DNA of 64,000 nt, from NCBI RefSeq assembly GCF_000002515.2, contig NC_006041.1, positions 62,001-126,000 on the forward strand, read 5' to 3'. The DNA comes from Kluyveromyces lactis. Lineage: Eukaryota; Ascomycota; Saccharomycetes; Saccharomycetales; Saccharomycetaceae. The translations under genes were made by a program, and so were the position numbers. The notes under the pieces were generated by a model. The model was not told the DNA's origin and did no database searches. It saw only the letters and a list, made by a program, of their open reading frames with translations. Positions 30,292 through 40,767 of the stretch are shown one piece after another (positions within the stretch are counted from its first letter, which is position 1; each line of letters opens with the position of its first letter).

Positions 30292-33200
30292 ATGAAGGGT
30301 CTCCGGTGGTCAACTAGAACTAGGAAGAATGAGGATAAACATAAAGGCTCTGGGCATTCAATAGGCACGTCGTCAAATTCTGCGCCTTCGTCACATAGGG
30401 GATCAACTACATCTACGAATTCTGGGTTATCAATTTCGAGGCATGGCTCTCTACCGAAGTCTGCCTCCAATTTATATCTTTCAGAATCCCAGTCAAGATC
30501 GCAACGGTCTTTGTCGTCTTCGAGCAGTAGACATGATCTGCAAACAGTTACAGACGAAGAATCAATTGACTCAATCCCTGGTCATTCTAATAGTCTAACG
30601 CCAGTGATAAGTTCAAACAAAGATTCTATGACGATAAACGGAGGATCAGGAAGTACCTACGCCATTAACAATCTTACTTATGATAATAAACATGCCTCTT
30701 CCGTTAGCAATAATGACCAAAGTAATGCCGATATACGGTCAGAGAGTCTTGATCGTTCTCATACTCCCGCTTTACAGTTGAATTCTGATAACTTTGATTC
30801 TATGGTTTTTAAAACTGGCTGGATGAACAAGTCACACGGTACCGTTCATACTCCTTCGTCTAATTCGTCATTCGGGTCTTCTAGAAATCACCGTGAAAGT
30901 AGAATATACGGTTCGGATTTATCCTCCAGTAGTTCTGTCAGGAGTTCGTCTAACTATAGTCAGGAGTACCGTTTATACAAAGCCCAACTTAAAGGATGTG
31001 TCCTAAATCTTTACAAATCAGGTATCAGTAATGCAAAATTCTTGGACCCTACACTCGATCCACCTGACACAAAGCATGAACATGAAGAAGATCCGCAGTT
31101 ACCGACGCCGCCTCTAATGACAGACATTCCAGTCAGCACCTCAAAGGAACAAAACTCTTCGAAGGAAGCAGGTCCCATTTCTAGTCCAAGCTCCAAGCAA
31201 AGTACAGTTTCTGCAATCCAGACAAAAGATAATGAAACAAATGTATCAAAGGACATAACGGAGATTAAATATTTAAGTGAGATCTATCCGCATCCAAATT
31301 TAAAGATTGATAAGCATGATCAAATTGTATTTGGAACTGTTGAAAGTATTTGTCATGCTGTTTTATTCTCTGTAACACTAGAAACAAAGAAGATTGTGGA
31401 CCTTATTTTAATGCTGCCCCTGATCGAGGATTTTTCACTTTTCTTTCAATGTTTCTGCTTGTACGGTAAGACCTTTAGCAAGAATAGTGAAAAGCTTACC
31501 AATGACTCAAAGCAATTCCATAAAGTTTCGCCGGCCACAGATGAACTGATGACTCAACGTTTAGCATTGGTAGTAAAGACAGTACTAGACGTTTTTCCTG
31601 GTTTTTTGCTAGATGATACAACTTTTAATCATATCATAAACCTGCTAGACATTATATCGTTACATGATGATGAAATATCAAATTCCCTCAAACTAGCGAT
31701 AGCCGAGTCGCATAATAAACTCAACAAGTTGGTTTCGTTCTCCAAAAAACCAGTAGACCAAAACGCTATTTCAAAATTCGTTGATGTCAAAGAATTTCTC
31801 AAATTAGATAATGCAATTTTGGCGGACCAAATACATGCTATCAACTTAACATATAATAAGATATGGTCACCTCAGAAAGACTACTCTTTGTTATATGATT
31901 CCGCTTTCAACAAGAACTATATTGATCTTAATCCGCTTGTGTTCAATAACAGGTCAAATATCCACTATGTTAGCAGGCTGTTGATCGAACACCTGTTTAA
32001 ACAGATTGATGGTACGCCATTACACCCAAAGGAGAGGGCCCTTGTTCTGACGAAGTGGGTCCAACTGGGATGTACATTTGAAAAGATTGGAGATATGGTT
32101 TCATGGTTGGCGATCGCAACAATAATATGTTCTACGCCTATTCTAAGGCTATCCTTGACTTGGCAATATATTTCGGATCAAACACTTAAGATCATTTTCA
32201 AAGACTGGGTCCCCACAATCGTTCAACTTGAGAGAAGGCAATTATCGTTTCGGACTACTAATAGTGTCTTCATCTTAGCTCCTCCTAATCTGAATGAGAA
32301 ATCTATCAGGGAAAACGTGATTCCGTACTTTGGAGACTTAACTATTCACACTAATGATTTGACTCAGGATACCATGTTTAGGTATCTGGAGAAAAAGATC
32401 TATAGAACTAAAAATGCCTTCCAAAAGTGGCAACAAAGGCTTCCTCCAATTGAAATGGCAAATATACAAAGTACGCCACAAAATCCCGACGTCGACTTTC
32501 ACCACTATTTGAACTATCATGTATCCCGGTCACGTTTGAATGTTGAAAACATAATGGAAATGAGTCTGAAACTGGAACCCCCAAAGCTGGATAAACTTGA
32601 TGCATTTGCGAATTTATCAAAAAGAAGCTCGCTGTTAAATGGTAGCTATCTGCCAATTTTGTTCAATCAGCTGTTTCTAGACTATTCTCTTTTCTCTCAG
32701 ACTGCCCTCATAGGTGCTGCAGGTGCCCAAAATAACAGGCAGTCATTCGTTCAAACAAACACCCTCAGCAGGTCCGGTAAAACGCTATCTGTTAGTGGAC
32801 CCTTAGGCATTAGCCCTGAAGATAAATCGTTGATAACCGGTATTGACCGGATTGATGAACCCGTGGTTAGAGAACTGTCCACAAAGCAGTCAAACAAACA
32901 AATGCTTCTTAAGTCTATTCGCGACGTGTTCAGTATCAACATGGATTTGTTCCATGTTTTAGATGATCTTACTTTTAAATCAGTTGATGACTGGGACAAA
33001 AAATCGAGACCGGCAAGTGTAGTTATCGAAACCCCTAAAAGATTCTCTGTTCAATCCTCCCGGGATTCTCAAGAAGTTATTAATAGATTAAGCGTTGGTG
33101 TAGAAAACATGGACTTTTTCAAAAACATCTCCAAGACAACCGATAGTTGGGATGAGGCTGTTATTAATGTCGTATTGAAATCTGCCTCTCTAGAAAAATT

Positions 33201-36200
33201 GTTCGATGTCCTGGTTCTGACTTCTTCAGTCTTCTCGAAGCTGGTAAGTATAAATGATATTTCGGCTTTTTTCAAAAACCATCAGGGAAAGTATAACGAG
33301 GGAAATGGAGCTGGTCTCTTGGACTACGCAATTGTTAAATTATGCATGGACAATGATTTGTACACCAAAACATTCTTCAGCACTTACAAAAGCTTTACTA
33401 CAACGGCCTCTTTGTTGGAGAATTTGGCAAAACGGTTCATAGGTGCAAAATCTTGTGCAGTTTCCATTGAACGACTTGTTAAGGATGATAGTAGAAAAAA
33501 GGCGACCGATCTTTCAGGAACAACAAATAATAAATTCCTCTGTTGGGATTCGGCTTCTTCTGAATTTGGCAAAGAACATTACCTTCACGCAGCTAAAATT
33601 CAAATTGGGACTGCCGAGGCATTGTTTTATCTTATCAATGAACATTATTCTGATTTTAATGATGACATGCATAATAATAAACTGTTGTTAGATATTATAA
33701 AAATCATGGATCAAGAGATCATAGATGAATGGGACTTGAGGATAACTGCGCTGTCTGATTCCGTAGAAAAATCTGAAGCTGAGAAATCTTTGGTTATTGA
33801 TCTTAACTCTTACCATGATAAATTAAAGGAACTTCTTCAGAAGATCAAATCTTCATATCAAAGACAACTTTACCGACCCGTTGGAGTCAGCAGACACAAC
33901 AGAAACACCATGAAAATTTTGAATTCTTTTAACACTATAACTATGGAGGAATTGAATAAGTTTGCACTAGATAATTCACTCGATGATCCCATGGTATCTT
34001 CCTTTCAGAAATTGAAGACCGATTCATATGGTGAAATTCTGAATTGGATGTACCAGTTGGACGATCTAATACTTTCTCACTTAAAGTTGGCAACTGTCAA
34101 GGAATGGATGGTAGTATCACAATTACTCGAAGGATTTTCATATGAATCTTTATCATCTCTTTTCAAATATTCCCAATTGGATCATAGTTACTCCCAGATC
34201 ACTTCTGGTAACGCACATCCTGATGATCTTGAAATTGTTAACGTTTTCACATGGTTGGCTTCCTTAGTGAACGGGCGTGAAGAATCACTGTTTAAAAAGC
34301 TTCCTTACTCTATTCAATTGATCACAAATCTTCATATCTCGTTGACCAACTTTTTTGTGGTTCAAATTGCTCAACTTGAAAAAACTTATGAATCCCGCCT
34401 TGAAACCTGTTGCATTATTTTGCAGATGCTTGGTTTTTCTCGTTACAAAAACTCTTCTATTGATCTATTCCAAGCAACTACTGATTCGGGCTCGACTATA
34501 TCTCCACATTTACCGTCGTTCATAGAATCGGCTCTGATAAATTCCATTCTGTCGCCGGAATCTCGGAAGTTTGAAATTTCATGGAAAAATGCTAGCGAAA
34601 AGCTTGGTAATACAACTTCCTTAAAAAGTGTTTACAATATCTTGGACTGTGTGGATGCAAGTATCAAAAAATTTATTGAATTTGATGGAATTGCTCCTCG
34701 ACATAAAAACTTTTGCCCTTGCCCAGGTTGGTTCATAGGGAGGTTGCTGGAAATTTCTCAATTGGTACCAAATATGAGTATAGAGAACTCAAAATTGATA
34801 AATTTTGATAAACGCCGATTCACTTTCAATCTTGTTCTGAATTATCAGCAACTGCTTCAAACAAATGATGTCGATTTGAACATACAGAGTCCAACGTTTG
34901 GATTAATTTTGAACCACTACGAAATTGATCCAAATCACAGTTTCAGGAATCGTGCGAAGGATGTTGCAACAAGCGAAACTAAGCTGATGAAGTACCAACT
35001 CCGTGGTATATTCAATGAGGTATTAATTGCAGAAATGTACAAAATAAAAAGGGAACAGAAAAAGAGAGAACATTTGATTTCTCAAGAGAAGGAGTTAAAG
35101 CGTTCACAATCATTGCAACAAGTCATGAAACAAAAATCCATCGATATGCAAAATTCTGTGTTAGCACAAGTCCAACAACAATCCGGCTTCTCTTCAAGTC
35201 CTCGTTCTAAGAGATCATCTATCGTCAATAACTCAAGGAACTCGGTTATTTACACTGCTACTAACAGTGGTAATGGTGTTGGGAGAAAGATTGGTGGATT
35301 TTTCAAAAGGCCTTTTTCAATCAGCGGCTTTTCATCATCTGTCTCATCAAATGGTATCAATTCCATGCTGGTGAATTCAATTCAACAGAATGGTGCTGTG
35401 GCACCCATCGATCTGCCAAAAATAAGCAAAGAAGAACTTCAAGAACAGAAACCAGTACTATCAATAAAGACGTTTGACATTAAGAAGTGCATCAATGTTA
35501 ATAACTTTTCAAGTGATGCTTCGATGATATATTGTTTTAAAATTTTAATGGAAAATGGAAACGAACATCTAATCCAAACGATTGACTCCCATGACTTAAG
35601 TCAGTGGCTAAAGACGATAGCGCTATCCAAACGCTATTCTTTCCACTCTAAGAAATACAAAGGTAAAACCTCTAACAAAGTATTCGGTGTTCCCATCGAA
35701 GACATATGTGAAAGAGAGGGCACTCTCACACCGACTATTGTTCATAAGCTTCTAGAAGAAATTGAGCTTCGCGGCCTAGATGAAGTTGGTCTATATCGGG
35801 TGCCGGGTTCAGTTGGTAGCATTAATCTACTGAAAAATGCCTTTGACGATGAGGGCGCAGTGCACAATGTCTTTACACTAGAAGATGACCGGTGGTTTGA
35901 GATAAACACTATTGCTGGTTGTTTCAAGCTTTACCTGAGGGAATTGCCTGAGTCCTTGTTCACAAACGAGAAGTTACCAGATTTCATCCAGCTTGTTGAA
36001 CAATTTCAGACGGACCAGATTACGGAAGAGGCTTTTGACGAGTTGGTCAGGCAGAAGCTTAGAACTTTACCAATATACAATTACCACATGATAAAGAGGA
36101 TCTTCCAGCATCTACACAGAGTTCATAATCATATGGATACCAACCGTATGGATGCTAGCAATCTTGCTATTGTTTTCTCAATGAGTTTCATCAATCAAGA

Positions 36201-36297
36201 TGATCTGGCTAACAGTATGGGACCAAGTTTAGGTTTATTGCAGAGCCTACTGCAAAAGTTCATAAGATATCCAGATACCTATTTCGTCTATGAATAG
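30292..36297 (+). CDS. BEM2: Bem2, RhoGAP for Rho1/Cdc42 with RasGEF-like and PH regions
   Basis: The protein has 2001 residues (2167 in S. cerevisiae). The N-terminal 350 residues are Ser-rich and disordered. A large middle helical region resembles the RasGEF-type fold of this family. A PH-like segment lies near residues 1720-1790, and a RhoGAP domain occupies about 1800-2000. The GAP arginine finger is in VGLYRVPGSVGS (Arg near 1833), followed by CFKLYLRELPESLF and the catalytic Asn region RMDASNLAIVFS. Bem2 promotes GTP hydrolysis by Rho-type GTPases during bud emergence, septin assembly and the morphogenesis checkpoint. It is convergent with OXA1 (125 bp between stops), matching S. cerevisiae YER155C/YER154W. 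The long upstream region may contain part of its promoter. Confidence 0.93.
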   Translation: MKGLRWSTRTRKNEDKHKGSGHSIGTSSNSAPSSHRGSTTSTNSGLSISRHGSLPKSASNLYLSESQSRSQRSLSSSSSRHDLQTVTDEESIDSIPGHSNSLTPVISSNKDSMTINGGSGSTYAINNLTYDNKHASSVSNNDQSNADIRSESLDRSHTPALQLNSDNFDSMVFKTGWMNKSHGTVHTPSSNSSFGSSRNHRESRIYGSDLSSSSSVRSSSNYSQEYRLYKAQLKGCVLNLYKSGISNAKFLDPTLDPPDTKHEHEEDPQLPTPPLMTDIPVSTSKEQNSSKEAGPISSPSSKQSTVSAIQTKDNETNVSKDITEIKYLSEIYPHPNLKIDKHDQIVFGTVESICHAVLFSVTLETKKIVDLILMLPLIEDFSLFFQCFCLYGKTFSKNSEKLTNDSKQFHKVSPATDELMTQRLALVVKTVLDVFPGFLLDDTTFNHIINLLDIISLHDDEISNSLKLAIAESHNKLNKLVSFSKKPVDQNAISKFVDVKEFLKLDNAILADQIHAINLTYNKIWSPQKDYSLLYDSAFNKNYIDLNPLVFNNRSNIHYVSRLLIEHLFKQIDGTPLHPKERALVLTKWVQLGCTFEKIGDMVSWLAIATIICSTPILRLSLTWQYISDQTLKIIFKDWVPTIVQLERRQLSFRTTNSVFILAPPNLNEKSIRENVIPYFGDLTIHTNDLTQDTMFRYLEKKIYRTKNAFQKWQQRLPPIEMANIQSTPQNPDVDFHHYLNYHVSRSRLNVENIMEMSLKLEPPKLDKLDAFANLSKRSSLLNGSYLPILFNQLFLDYSLFSQTALIGAAGAQNNRQSFVQTNTLSRSGKTLSVSGPLGISPEDKSLITGIDRIDEPVVRELSTKQSNKQMLLKSIRDVFSINMDLFHVLDDLTFKSVDDWDKKSRPASVVIETPKRFSVQSSRDSQEVINRLSVGVENMDFFKNISKTTDSWDEAVINVVLKSASLEKLFDVLVLTSSVFSKLVSINDISAFFKNHQGKYNEGNGAGLLDYAIVKLCMDNDLYTKTFFSTYKSFTTTASLLENLAKRFIGAKSCAVSIERLVKDDSRKKATDLSGTTNNKFLCWDSASSEFGKEHYLHAAKIQIGTAEALFYLINEHYSDFNDDMHNNKLLLDIIKIMDQEIIDEWDLRITALSDSVEKSEAEKSLVIDLNSYHDKLKELLQKIKSSYQRQLYRPVGVSRHNRNTMKILNSFNTITMEELNKFALDNSLDDPMVSSFQKLKTDSYGEILNWMYQLDDLILSHLKLATVKEWMVVSQLLEGFSYESLSSLFKYSQLDHSYSQITSGNAHPDDLEIVNVFTWLASLVNGREESLFKKLPYSIQLITNLHISLTNFFVVQIAQLEKTYESRLETCCIILQMLGFSRYKNSSIDLFQATTDSGSTISPHLPSFIESALINSILSPESRKFEISWKNASEKLGNTTSLKSVYNILDCVDASIKKFIEFDGIAPRHKNFCPCPGWFIGRLLEISQLVPNMSIENSKLINFDKRRFTFNLVLNYQQLLQTNDVDLNIQSPTFGLILNHYEIDPNHSFRNRAKDVATSETKLMKYQLRGIFNEVLIAEMYKIKREQKKREHLISQEKELKRSQSLQQVMKQKSIDMQNSVLAQVQQQSGFSSSPRSKRSSIVNNSRNSVIYTATNSGNGVGRKIGGFFKRPFSISGFSSSVSSNGINSMLVNSIQQNGAVAPIDLPKISKEELQEQKPVLSIKTFDIKKCINVNNFSSDASMIYCFKILMENGNEHLIQTIDSHDLSQWLKTIALSKRYSFHSKKYKGKTSNKVFGVPIEDICEREGTLTPTIVHKLLEEIELRGLDEVGLYRVPGSVGSINLLKNAFDDEGAVHNVFTLEDDRWFEINTIAGCFKLYLRELPESLFTNEKLPDFIQLVEQFQTDQITEEAFDELVRQKLRTLPIYNYHMIKRIFQHLHRVHNHMDTNRMDASNLAIVFSMSFINQDDLANSMGPSLGLLQSLLQKFIRYPDTYFVYE

Positions 36298-36422
36298 ACT
36301 ATAATAATATATAATAACTACTGCGTAATATATAATAACATTGTTTATTTACATGATAAATTCGAGATTTAGTGACAACAATCAGGTGTGTGAAAAGATC
36401 TCTACAAAGGTACTTCTGGTGA

Positions 36423-37586
36423 TTATTTCTTGCGAACAATTTTTATTCTTTGGTTTTCTTTTTCTTTTTTGGCCAAATCCTTCATTTTATCATCTTGTTC
36501 TTTCATCATAGCTCTCTTCTCAGCTTGGTCTTTCGCTTTCTGAATATTCTCTCTAAAACTTTCGAACACACCTTTCTGAGGGCCTTGGTTTTCTGGTGCT
36601 GGATGGTTTACCACTTCGGCTATATTCAAAAATTTTCTAGCAGTTTGATTCCTTAGAAGTAAAGTTTGAATCATTGAACAAACACCGTTTACTGCCAAAT
36701 ATAAAACAACACCTGCTGATAGATTCATGGTAACAGGTATGGTTAAAATGGGCAAATAAGTGAAAACCTTTTTCATTTGTGGAGAAAATTGTTGCGCACC
36801 AGATTCACCACCTTTCCTAGCCAATGCGACAAACATGGCAGCAGTCAAACATTGTAGCCCGAGATAAGGATCAGCCAAAGTCAAATTCTGGAACCAAGCG
36901 ATACCTTGAGTAGCAAGCCCGTCGACAGGGTATAGACACATTTCTCTGATAGAGGTAAAGAAAGAAATGGCAATAGGAATTTGAACCACCGGTACAATCA
37001 AGTAACGGTTCTTGATACCATTTTCACTCAAAAGCTTTCGTCTCTTCATAGCGATTTGTTGGGCTTTAGTGGTATCGGAACAAGCCATCAAATCAGCATT
37101 GACTTTATCCATTTCTGGTTTAATTTTGGAAGTCCTACCTAAAGTGTCAGAGTATTTCACGTACAAGGGGAATAGCAAGACTCTTGCTAATACTGTCGTG
37201 ACACAGATCGTTGCCCACCATGGTAGACCAGCATAAAAGTGAATTTGTTCCATAACGTTTTGAATCAAATCAGGAGGCCACAGCCACGATTTAGCCATAC
37301 CAATGCTGCTTAGGTATCCAATTTGGTTGGATGCGTCGCCAATTACTTGGCCCACTTGAGAAACGGTCTCTATCGTGTTCTCATCAAAAGATGGTAATTG
37401 TGTTTGGATTTCTGAAACTTTGGAAGCAGCGCCTGCTGCAGCATCAGACACCGCTGAAGAATCGGATGAGTTGAAACGAATACTTGAAAACCCAGTCCAT
37501 GCAACCCTTTGAGTGCCAAATAACTGAGGTTGAACAATTGTTCTTGGGGATACTTTCCCAGCACGAAGGATTGCGGATCTGAACAT
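36423..37586 (-). CDS. OXA1: Oxa1, mitochondrial inner membrane insertase
   Basis: The protein has 387 residues (402 in S. cerevisiae). An Arg-rich, Ser-containing N-terminus is a mitochondrial presequence. The YidC/Oxa1/Alb3 core follows with five transmembrane segments: around LPWWATICVTTVLARVLLFP, then a helical hairpin facing the matrix, VPVVQIPIAISFFT, and further segments around residues 230-310. The C-terminal tail is a Lys/Glu-rich coiled coil that binds the mitochondrial ribosome. Oxa1 inserts mitochondrially encoded proteins (Cox1, Cox2, Cox3, Atp9) and some imported ones into the inner membrane. It shares a divergent 536-bp promoter with PET122, whose product activates COX3 translation, so the two genes act on the same product. 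Confidence 0.96.
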   Translation of the reverse strand: MFRSAILRAGKVSPRTIVQPQLFGTQRVAWTGFSSIRFNSSDSSAVSDAAAGAASKVSEIQTQLPSFDENTIETVSQVGQVIGDASNQIGYLSSIGMAKSWLWPPDLIQNVMEQIHFYAGLPWWATICVTTVLARVLLFPLYVKYSDTLGRTSKIKPEMDKVNADLMACSDTTKAQQIAMKRRKLLSENGIKNRYLIVPVVQIPIAISFFTSIREMCLYPVDGLATQGIAWFQNLTLADPYLGLQCLTAAMFVALARKGGESGAQQFSPQMKKVFTYLPILTIPVTMNLSAGVVLYLAVNGVCSMIQTLLLRNQTARKFLNIAEVVNHPAPENQGPQKGVFESFRENIQKAKDQAEKRAMMKEQDDKMKDLAKKEKENQRIKIVRKK

Positions 37587-38122
37587 TGTGCGTGAAAGAG
37601 ATACGGTCCTAGCTTTCTTTTATCTACTACTTTGTGCTGTCCAGGTTCCTTTAGACGTAAAGAAATCTACCAACTTGTTAGCAGTGTATAACACACAAGG
37701 CAAACTTGGGATAAGTGTTTTGAACTTTCTATTGTAGATCGAGCTTCCATCGTCAATGATTTTCATTTCATTTTTTTTTTCATGTCAAAAGAACGACTAA
37801 TAAGCATATGTTTCAAGTGTCGCCTGAAAATTAAATTATTTTTCAACAAATTTCCCTTTGATTGTTCGATAGATTAAAATCGAGAACAGGATTTTCAACT
37901 TTCAATATGCATTGAGACTAGTGTTGGCCGGGAACAAATGAAGTGATTGTTAGTTTACAGCGTGACATAGCAGCGGTCATAAGGAGAATTTAGTGCATTC
38001 CAGAATCTTATGAGCAAGACGTGTAAAACATGTTTTTATAGTAAAAGTGACAATACAAAGAACTTGGTTTGTGGTGTAAGTCTTTATTCTGGAAGAAGCG
38101 ATACTAAAAGTTACGATCTAAG
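37587..38122. other. Divergent OXA1/PET122 promoter region
   Basis: The 536-bp spacer is AT-rich and contains a 38-codon upstream ORF in front of PET122. The same divergent pair exists in S. cerevisiae. Confidence 0.55.
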
Positions 38123-38126
38123 ATGA
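38010..38126 (+). other. 38-codon upstream ORF whose stop overlaps the PET122 start (ATGA)
   Basis: ATG at 38010 opens a frame of 38 codons that ends with TGA at 38124-38126, so the PET122 ATG (38123-38125) and this stop share the sequence ATGA. The peptide begins MSKTCKTCFYSK and has a pair of Cys spaced by two residues. It is intact and unrelated in frame to PET122. Whether it is transcribed depends on the unknown transcript start. Confidence 0.45.
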
Positions 38127-38968
38127 TACGAAAAGCTGTGCCTGACTTTTCTGCCATGATCAAAAGCTGTGTACGAGGCGAATTTTCAGATGTATTGAAA
38201 GAACTACGAAGCACGCCGAGGGATTGCATGAATAGGACATTTTTACAGTTTTATTTGGGTCAATCTACGAAATATGCACATTGGCCTTCAATTTCTTTTA
38301 TTTGGAACCGATTTGTGGTGCGTAGGGATCTTCTTGTTGTGAAACCGAGTGTTCTAGCCGATATAGCAAAGATTTCAATGCACAATGGAAAATATGGCTT
38401 CACAGAAACGTTACTTAAACATTATAATCGGTATTATGCATCTCATACCGGTGTTCGATGGGATGGGTATAGGTACATGTTGTTAAATGCGCATATTGAA
38501 ATGTACGCTAAGAAACCTAACAGAGAAGTTAACTTTAAGAAAAAATGGCACGCATATATTTCCGAGATTGATAATACTTTAATTAGATACCCGATTTCAG
38601 TGTTTGATTTCCCGAATATGACTGCATCTTTGAACGGCATTAATATAGATAGACTAAAAAAGTGGCTACTGGTTGATTGTAAAGAGGGTTCTTTGAATCA
38701 GCATTCGATGCCCATGTTCTTGAATATGATCTTATTGCAATCGCACGTCACACCAACGGAAAAAATTGAATTATTCAGAGATTTCCTGGCAAGAAGCTCT
38801 GTGGATCCTTCTCAGTATTTGCAGGAATCTCTTCAAATACTGGCCCATGATTGTAGCAATGACGCTATTCAAGATCTCGTGCGTGATATACAGCCATATC
38901 GGATGAAATTGAACGCAAAGACAACTAGGAGAATAGCACAAAATAAGGTTCGAGAACTCGAAAAATAA
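38123..38968 (+). CDS. PET122: Pet122-type COX3 mRNA translational activator
   Basis: The protein has 281 residues (254 in S. cerevisiae). It is helical and basic, with no clear catalytic motif, consistent with a fast-evolving mitochondrial translational activator. In S. cerevisiae Pet122, with Pet54 and Pet494, links the COX3 mRNA leader to the mitochondrial ribosome at the inner membrane. The call rests on position (next to OXA1 and the YER152C gene, same orientations), size and the basic N-terminus MIRKAVPDFSAMIK. The ATG follows immediately on an upstream ORF in an ATGA overlap. Sequence recognition alone is moderate because the family diverges quickly. Confidence 0.78.
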   Translation: MIRKAVPDFSAMIKSCVRGEFSDVLKELRSTPRDCMNRTFLQFYLGQSTKYAHWPSISFIWNRFVVRRDLLVVKPSVLADIAKISMHNGKYGFTETLLKHYNRYYASHTGVRWDGYRYMLLNAHIEMYAKKPNREVNFKKKWHAYISEIDNTLIRYPISVFDFPNMTASLNGINIDRLKKWLLVDCKEGSLNQHSMPMFLNMILLQSHVTPTEKIELFRDFLARSSVDPSQYLQESLQILAHDCSNDAIQDLVRDIQPYRMKLNAKTTRRIAQNKVRELEK

Positions 38969-39429
38969 TCGTTTACATCGTGCATCCTGTTCATGGTATT
39001 TCGCTACCTCCTAAGCCAACCAACTTTTGCATTACTAGACACTTTGTATCCAATACAAAGATAGAATATAAGACCTATAGAAAATACACATACATAGCTA
39101 CACGTTTTTTCAAAGTATCAATTGCATATTAACTGCTTTTTTTGTGTTTTCATGACTACAATGAATCATCACTTGTCTTGTGAAGATTCGTTGACCTCTC
39201 TTTTTCACTTTCCACACTTTTTCCACTGAAAAATAAACTTTAAGAAAGAGAGAACCACTGATAAGAATTAATTAAAGTTACTCCGCTCTTTGATTGGAAA
39301 ATATTTCTGAGAGATACAATATCAATTCATTGGGTAGTGAGGACTAAAGCCACAAGTTGTATATAGTTTGTGAGGTCTTCTTTTCATTTCATTCTTAAAT
39401 TACCCTCATAACCATCCCGACTGCCAAGT
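38969..39429. other. PET122/YER152C-homologue intergenic region
   Basis: The 461-bp spacer is AT-rich with T-runs. No gene or strong motif is seen. Confidence 0.5.
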
Positions 39430-40767
39430 ATGGGCGAAAATCAGAGACCGATTAACTTCTTTAAAGGGCATCCATCATTCCGTTTGTTACCTCGCGAAGC
39501 AATTGTCGAGGCTACCAGTCAATTATTATTACCCGAGTGCAGAGATTATGATGATATTGATGAAGATAGACACCCATTAACGTACGGTCCAGATGAGGGT
39601 TCAAAGTGGGTTCGCACAGCGATTGCTGCCTTCAGTAATGACTGTTTCCAGTTGCCATCGGAAGAGATGAAAACCAAGCCGGAGCATATCAATTTAACAG
39701 CTGGAGCATCATACGGTGTCATGAATATTTTGGAACAAACCACTTTACCACACACCGGTTATACCAGACAAGCGTTCATAGTGTCACCAACATATTTCCT
39801 TATCAATGAGACATTTATCGACGCAGGGTTCGGTGGGAAGTTGACCGCAATTGATGAACTGGGCCACGGAAAGATCGACTTTGACACTCTACAGCAAAAG
39901 TTGGAATATTTTGATTCCATATCTAACGACAACAGCTCAGAATTGCAATTAATAACTGCACCCAATGCGAACAAAAAAGTGTATCGTTATGTCATCTATT
40001 TGGTTCCCACTTATTCTAACCCTGGAGGTCAGACCTATTCTTTAGAAACTAGAGTGAAATTAATTGAACTTGCAAGAAAGCATGACATGTTGATTGTATC
40101 GGATGATGTTTACGATTTATTGAGATATGATGACTCTCTTGATGAACTTCCTCACCCACTTCCACGACTCACCCACGTTGATAGAATGTCATATAAGCAT
40201 GGTGATAGTGGCTATGGTAACACTATCTCAAACGCTACTTTTTCAAAGATAATCGCACCGGGTTTAAGATTTGGATACCAGGAAACTGTGAATGAAAATT
40301 TGGCTTATCAACTTTCTCAAGGTGGAGCCAATGTTTCTGGTGGGACGCCGTCACAATTAAATTCAATGATTGTGGGTACCTTAATACAAAATGGGAAAGC
40401 GAAAGAAATCATCTGCAGCTTGAGGAAGGAATACCAGCTAAGAGCAGCTTGTCTCTATCAATCGGTAAAAAGCTACTTGCCAAGGGCAACTCAATATCAC
40501 CTGCAGCTTGGTGGATATTTTTCTTGGTGTACATTACCAGAGGGTTACGATGCTAAAAAAATCGGTCAAGAGTTAAAAGAGAGGTTCAATGTTACTCTAG
40601 CTAATGGCAGCTCTTTTGAAGTTATTGGAGATGAAAGGAATTGGGGTGAAAGATCTGTTAGATTGTCAAATAGCTTCCTCGAGATTGCAGATATTGAACA
40701 AGGTATTAAGTTATGGGGAACTGTATGTGAAGATTATGCTAAAAGACATAACCTACCATTCCGTTAG
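39430..40767 (+). CDS. PLP-dependent aminotransferase of the YER152C type
   Basis: The protein has 445 residues (443 in S. cerevisiae YER152C). It is a class I/II (fold type I) aminotransferase: LTYGPDEGSKWVRTAIA near the N-terminus, the substrate/PLP segment YLVPTYSNPGGQTYS near residue 190, the PLP aspartate in IVSDDVYDLL, and the Schiff-base lysine in FSKIIAPGLRFGY (Lys273). The last stretch is the conserved SK-x-x-x-PG-x-R pattern of this clade. The yeast homologue is linked to 2-aminoadipate transamination (lysine pathway) with broad specificity; the exact substrate here is inferred. No targeting peptide is evident, so the enzyme is probably cytosolic. Gene order PET122, this gene, UBP3 is the chr V order, with SHU2 inserted here. 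Confidence 0.9.
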   Translation: MGENQRPINFFKGHPSFRLLPREAIVEATSQLLLPECRDYDDIDEDRHPLTYGPDEGSKWVRTAIAAFSNDCFQLPSEEMKTKPEHINLTAGASYGVMNILEQTTLPHTGYTRQAFIVSPTYFLINETFIDAGFGGKLTAIDELGHGKIDFDTLQQKLEYFDSISNDNSSELQLITAPNANKKVYRYVIYLVPTYSNPGGQTYSLETRVKLIELARKHDMLIVSDDVYDLLRYDDSLDELPHPLPRLTHVDRMSYKHGDSGYGNTISNATFSKIIAPGLRFGYQETVNENLAYQLSQGGANVSGGTPSQLNSMIVGTLIQNGKAKEIICSLRKEYQLRAACLYQSVKSYLPRATQYHLQLGGYFSWCTLPEGYDAKKIGQELKERFNVTLANGSSFEVIGDERNWGERSVRLSNSFLEIADIEQGIKLWGTVCEDYAKRHNLPFR

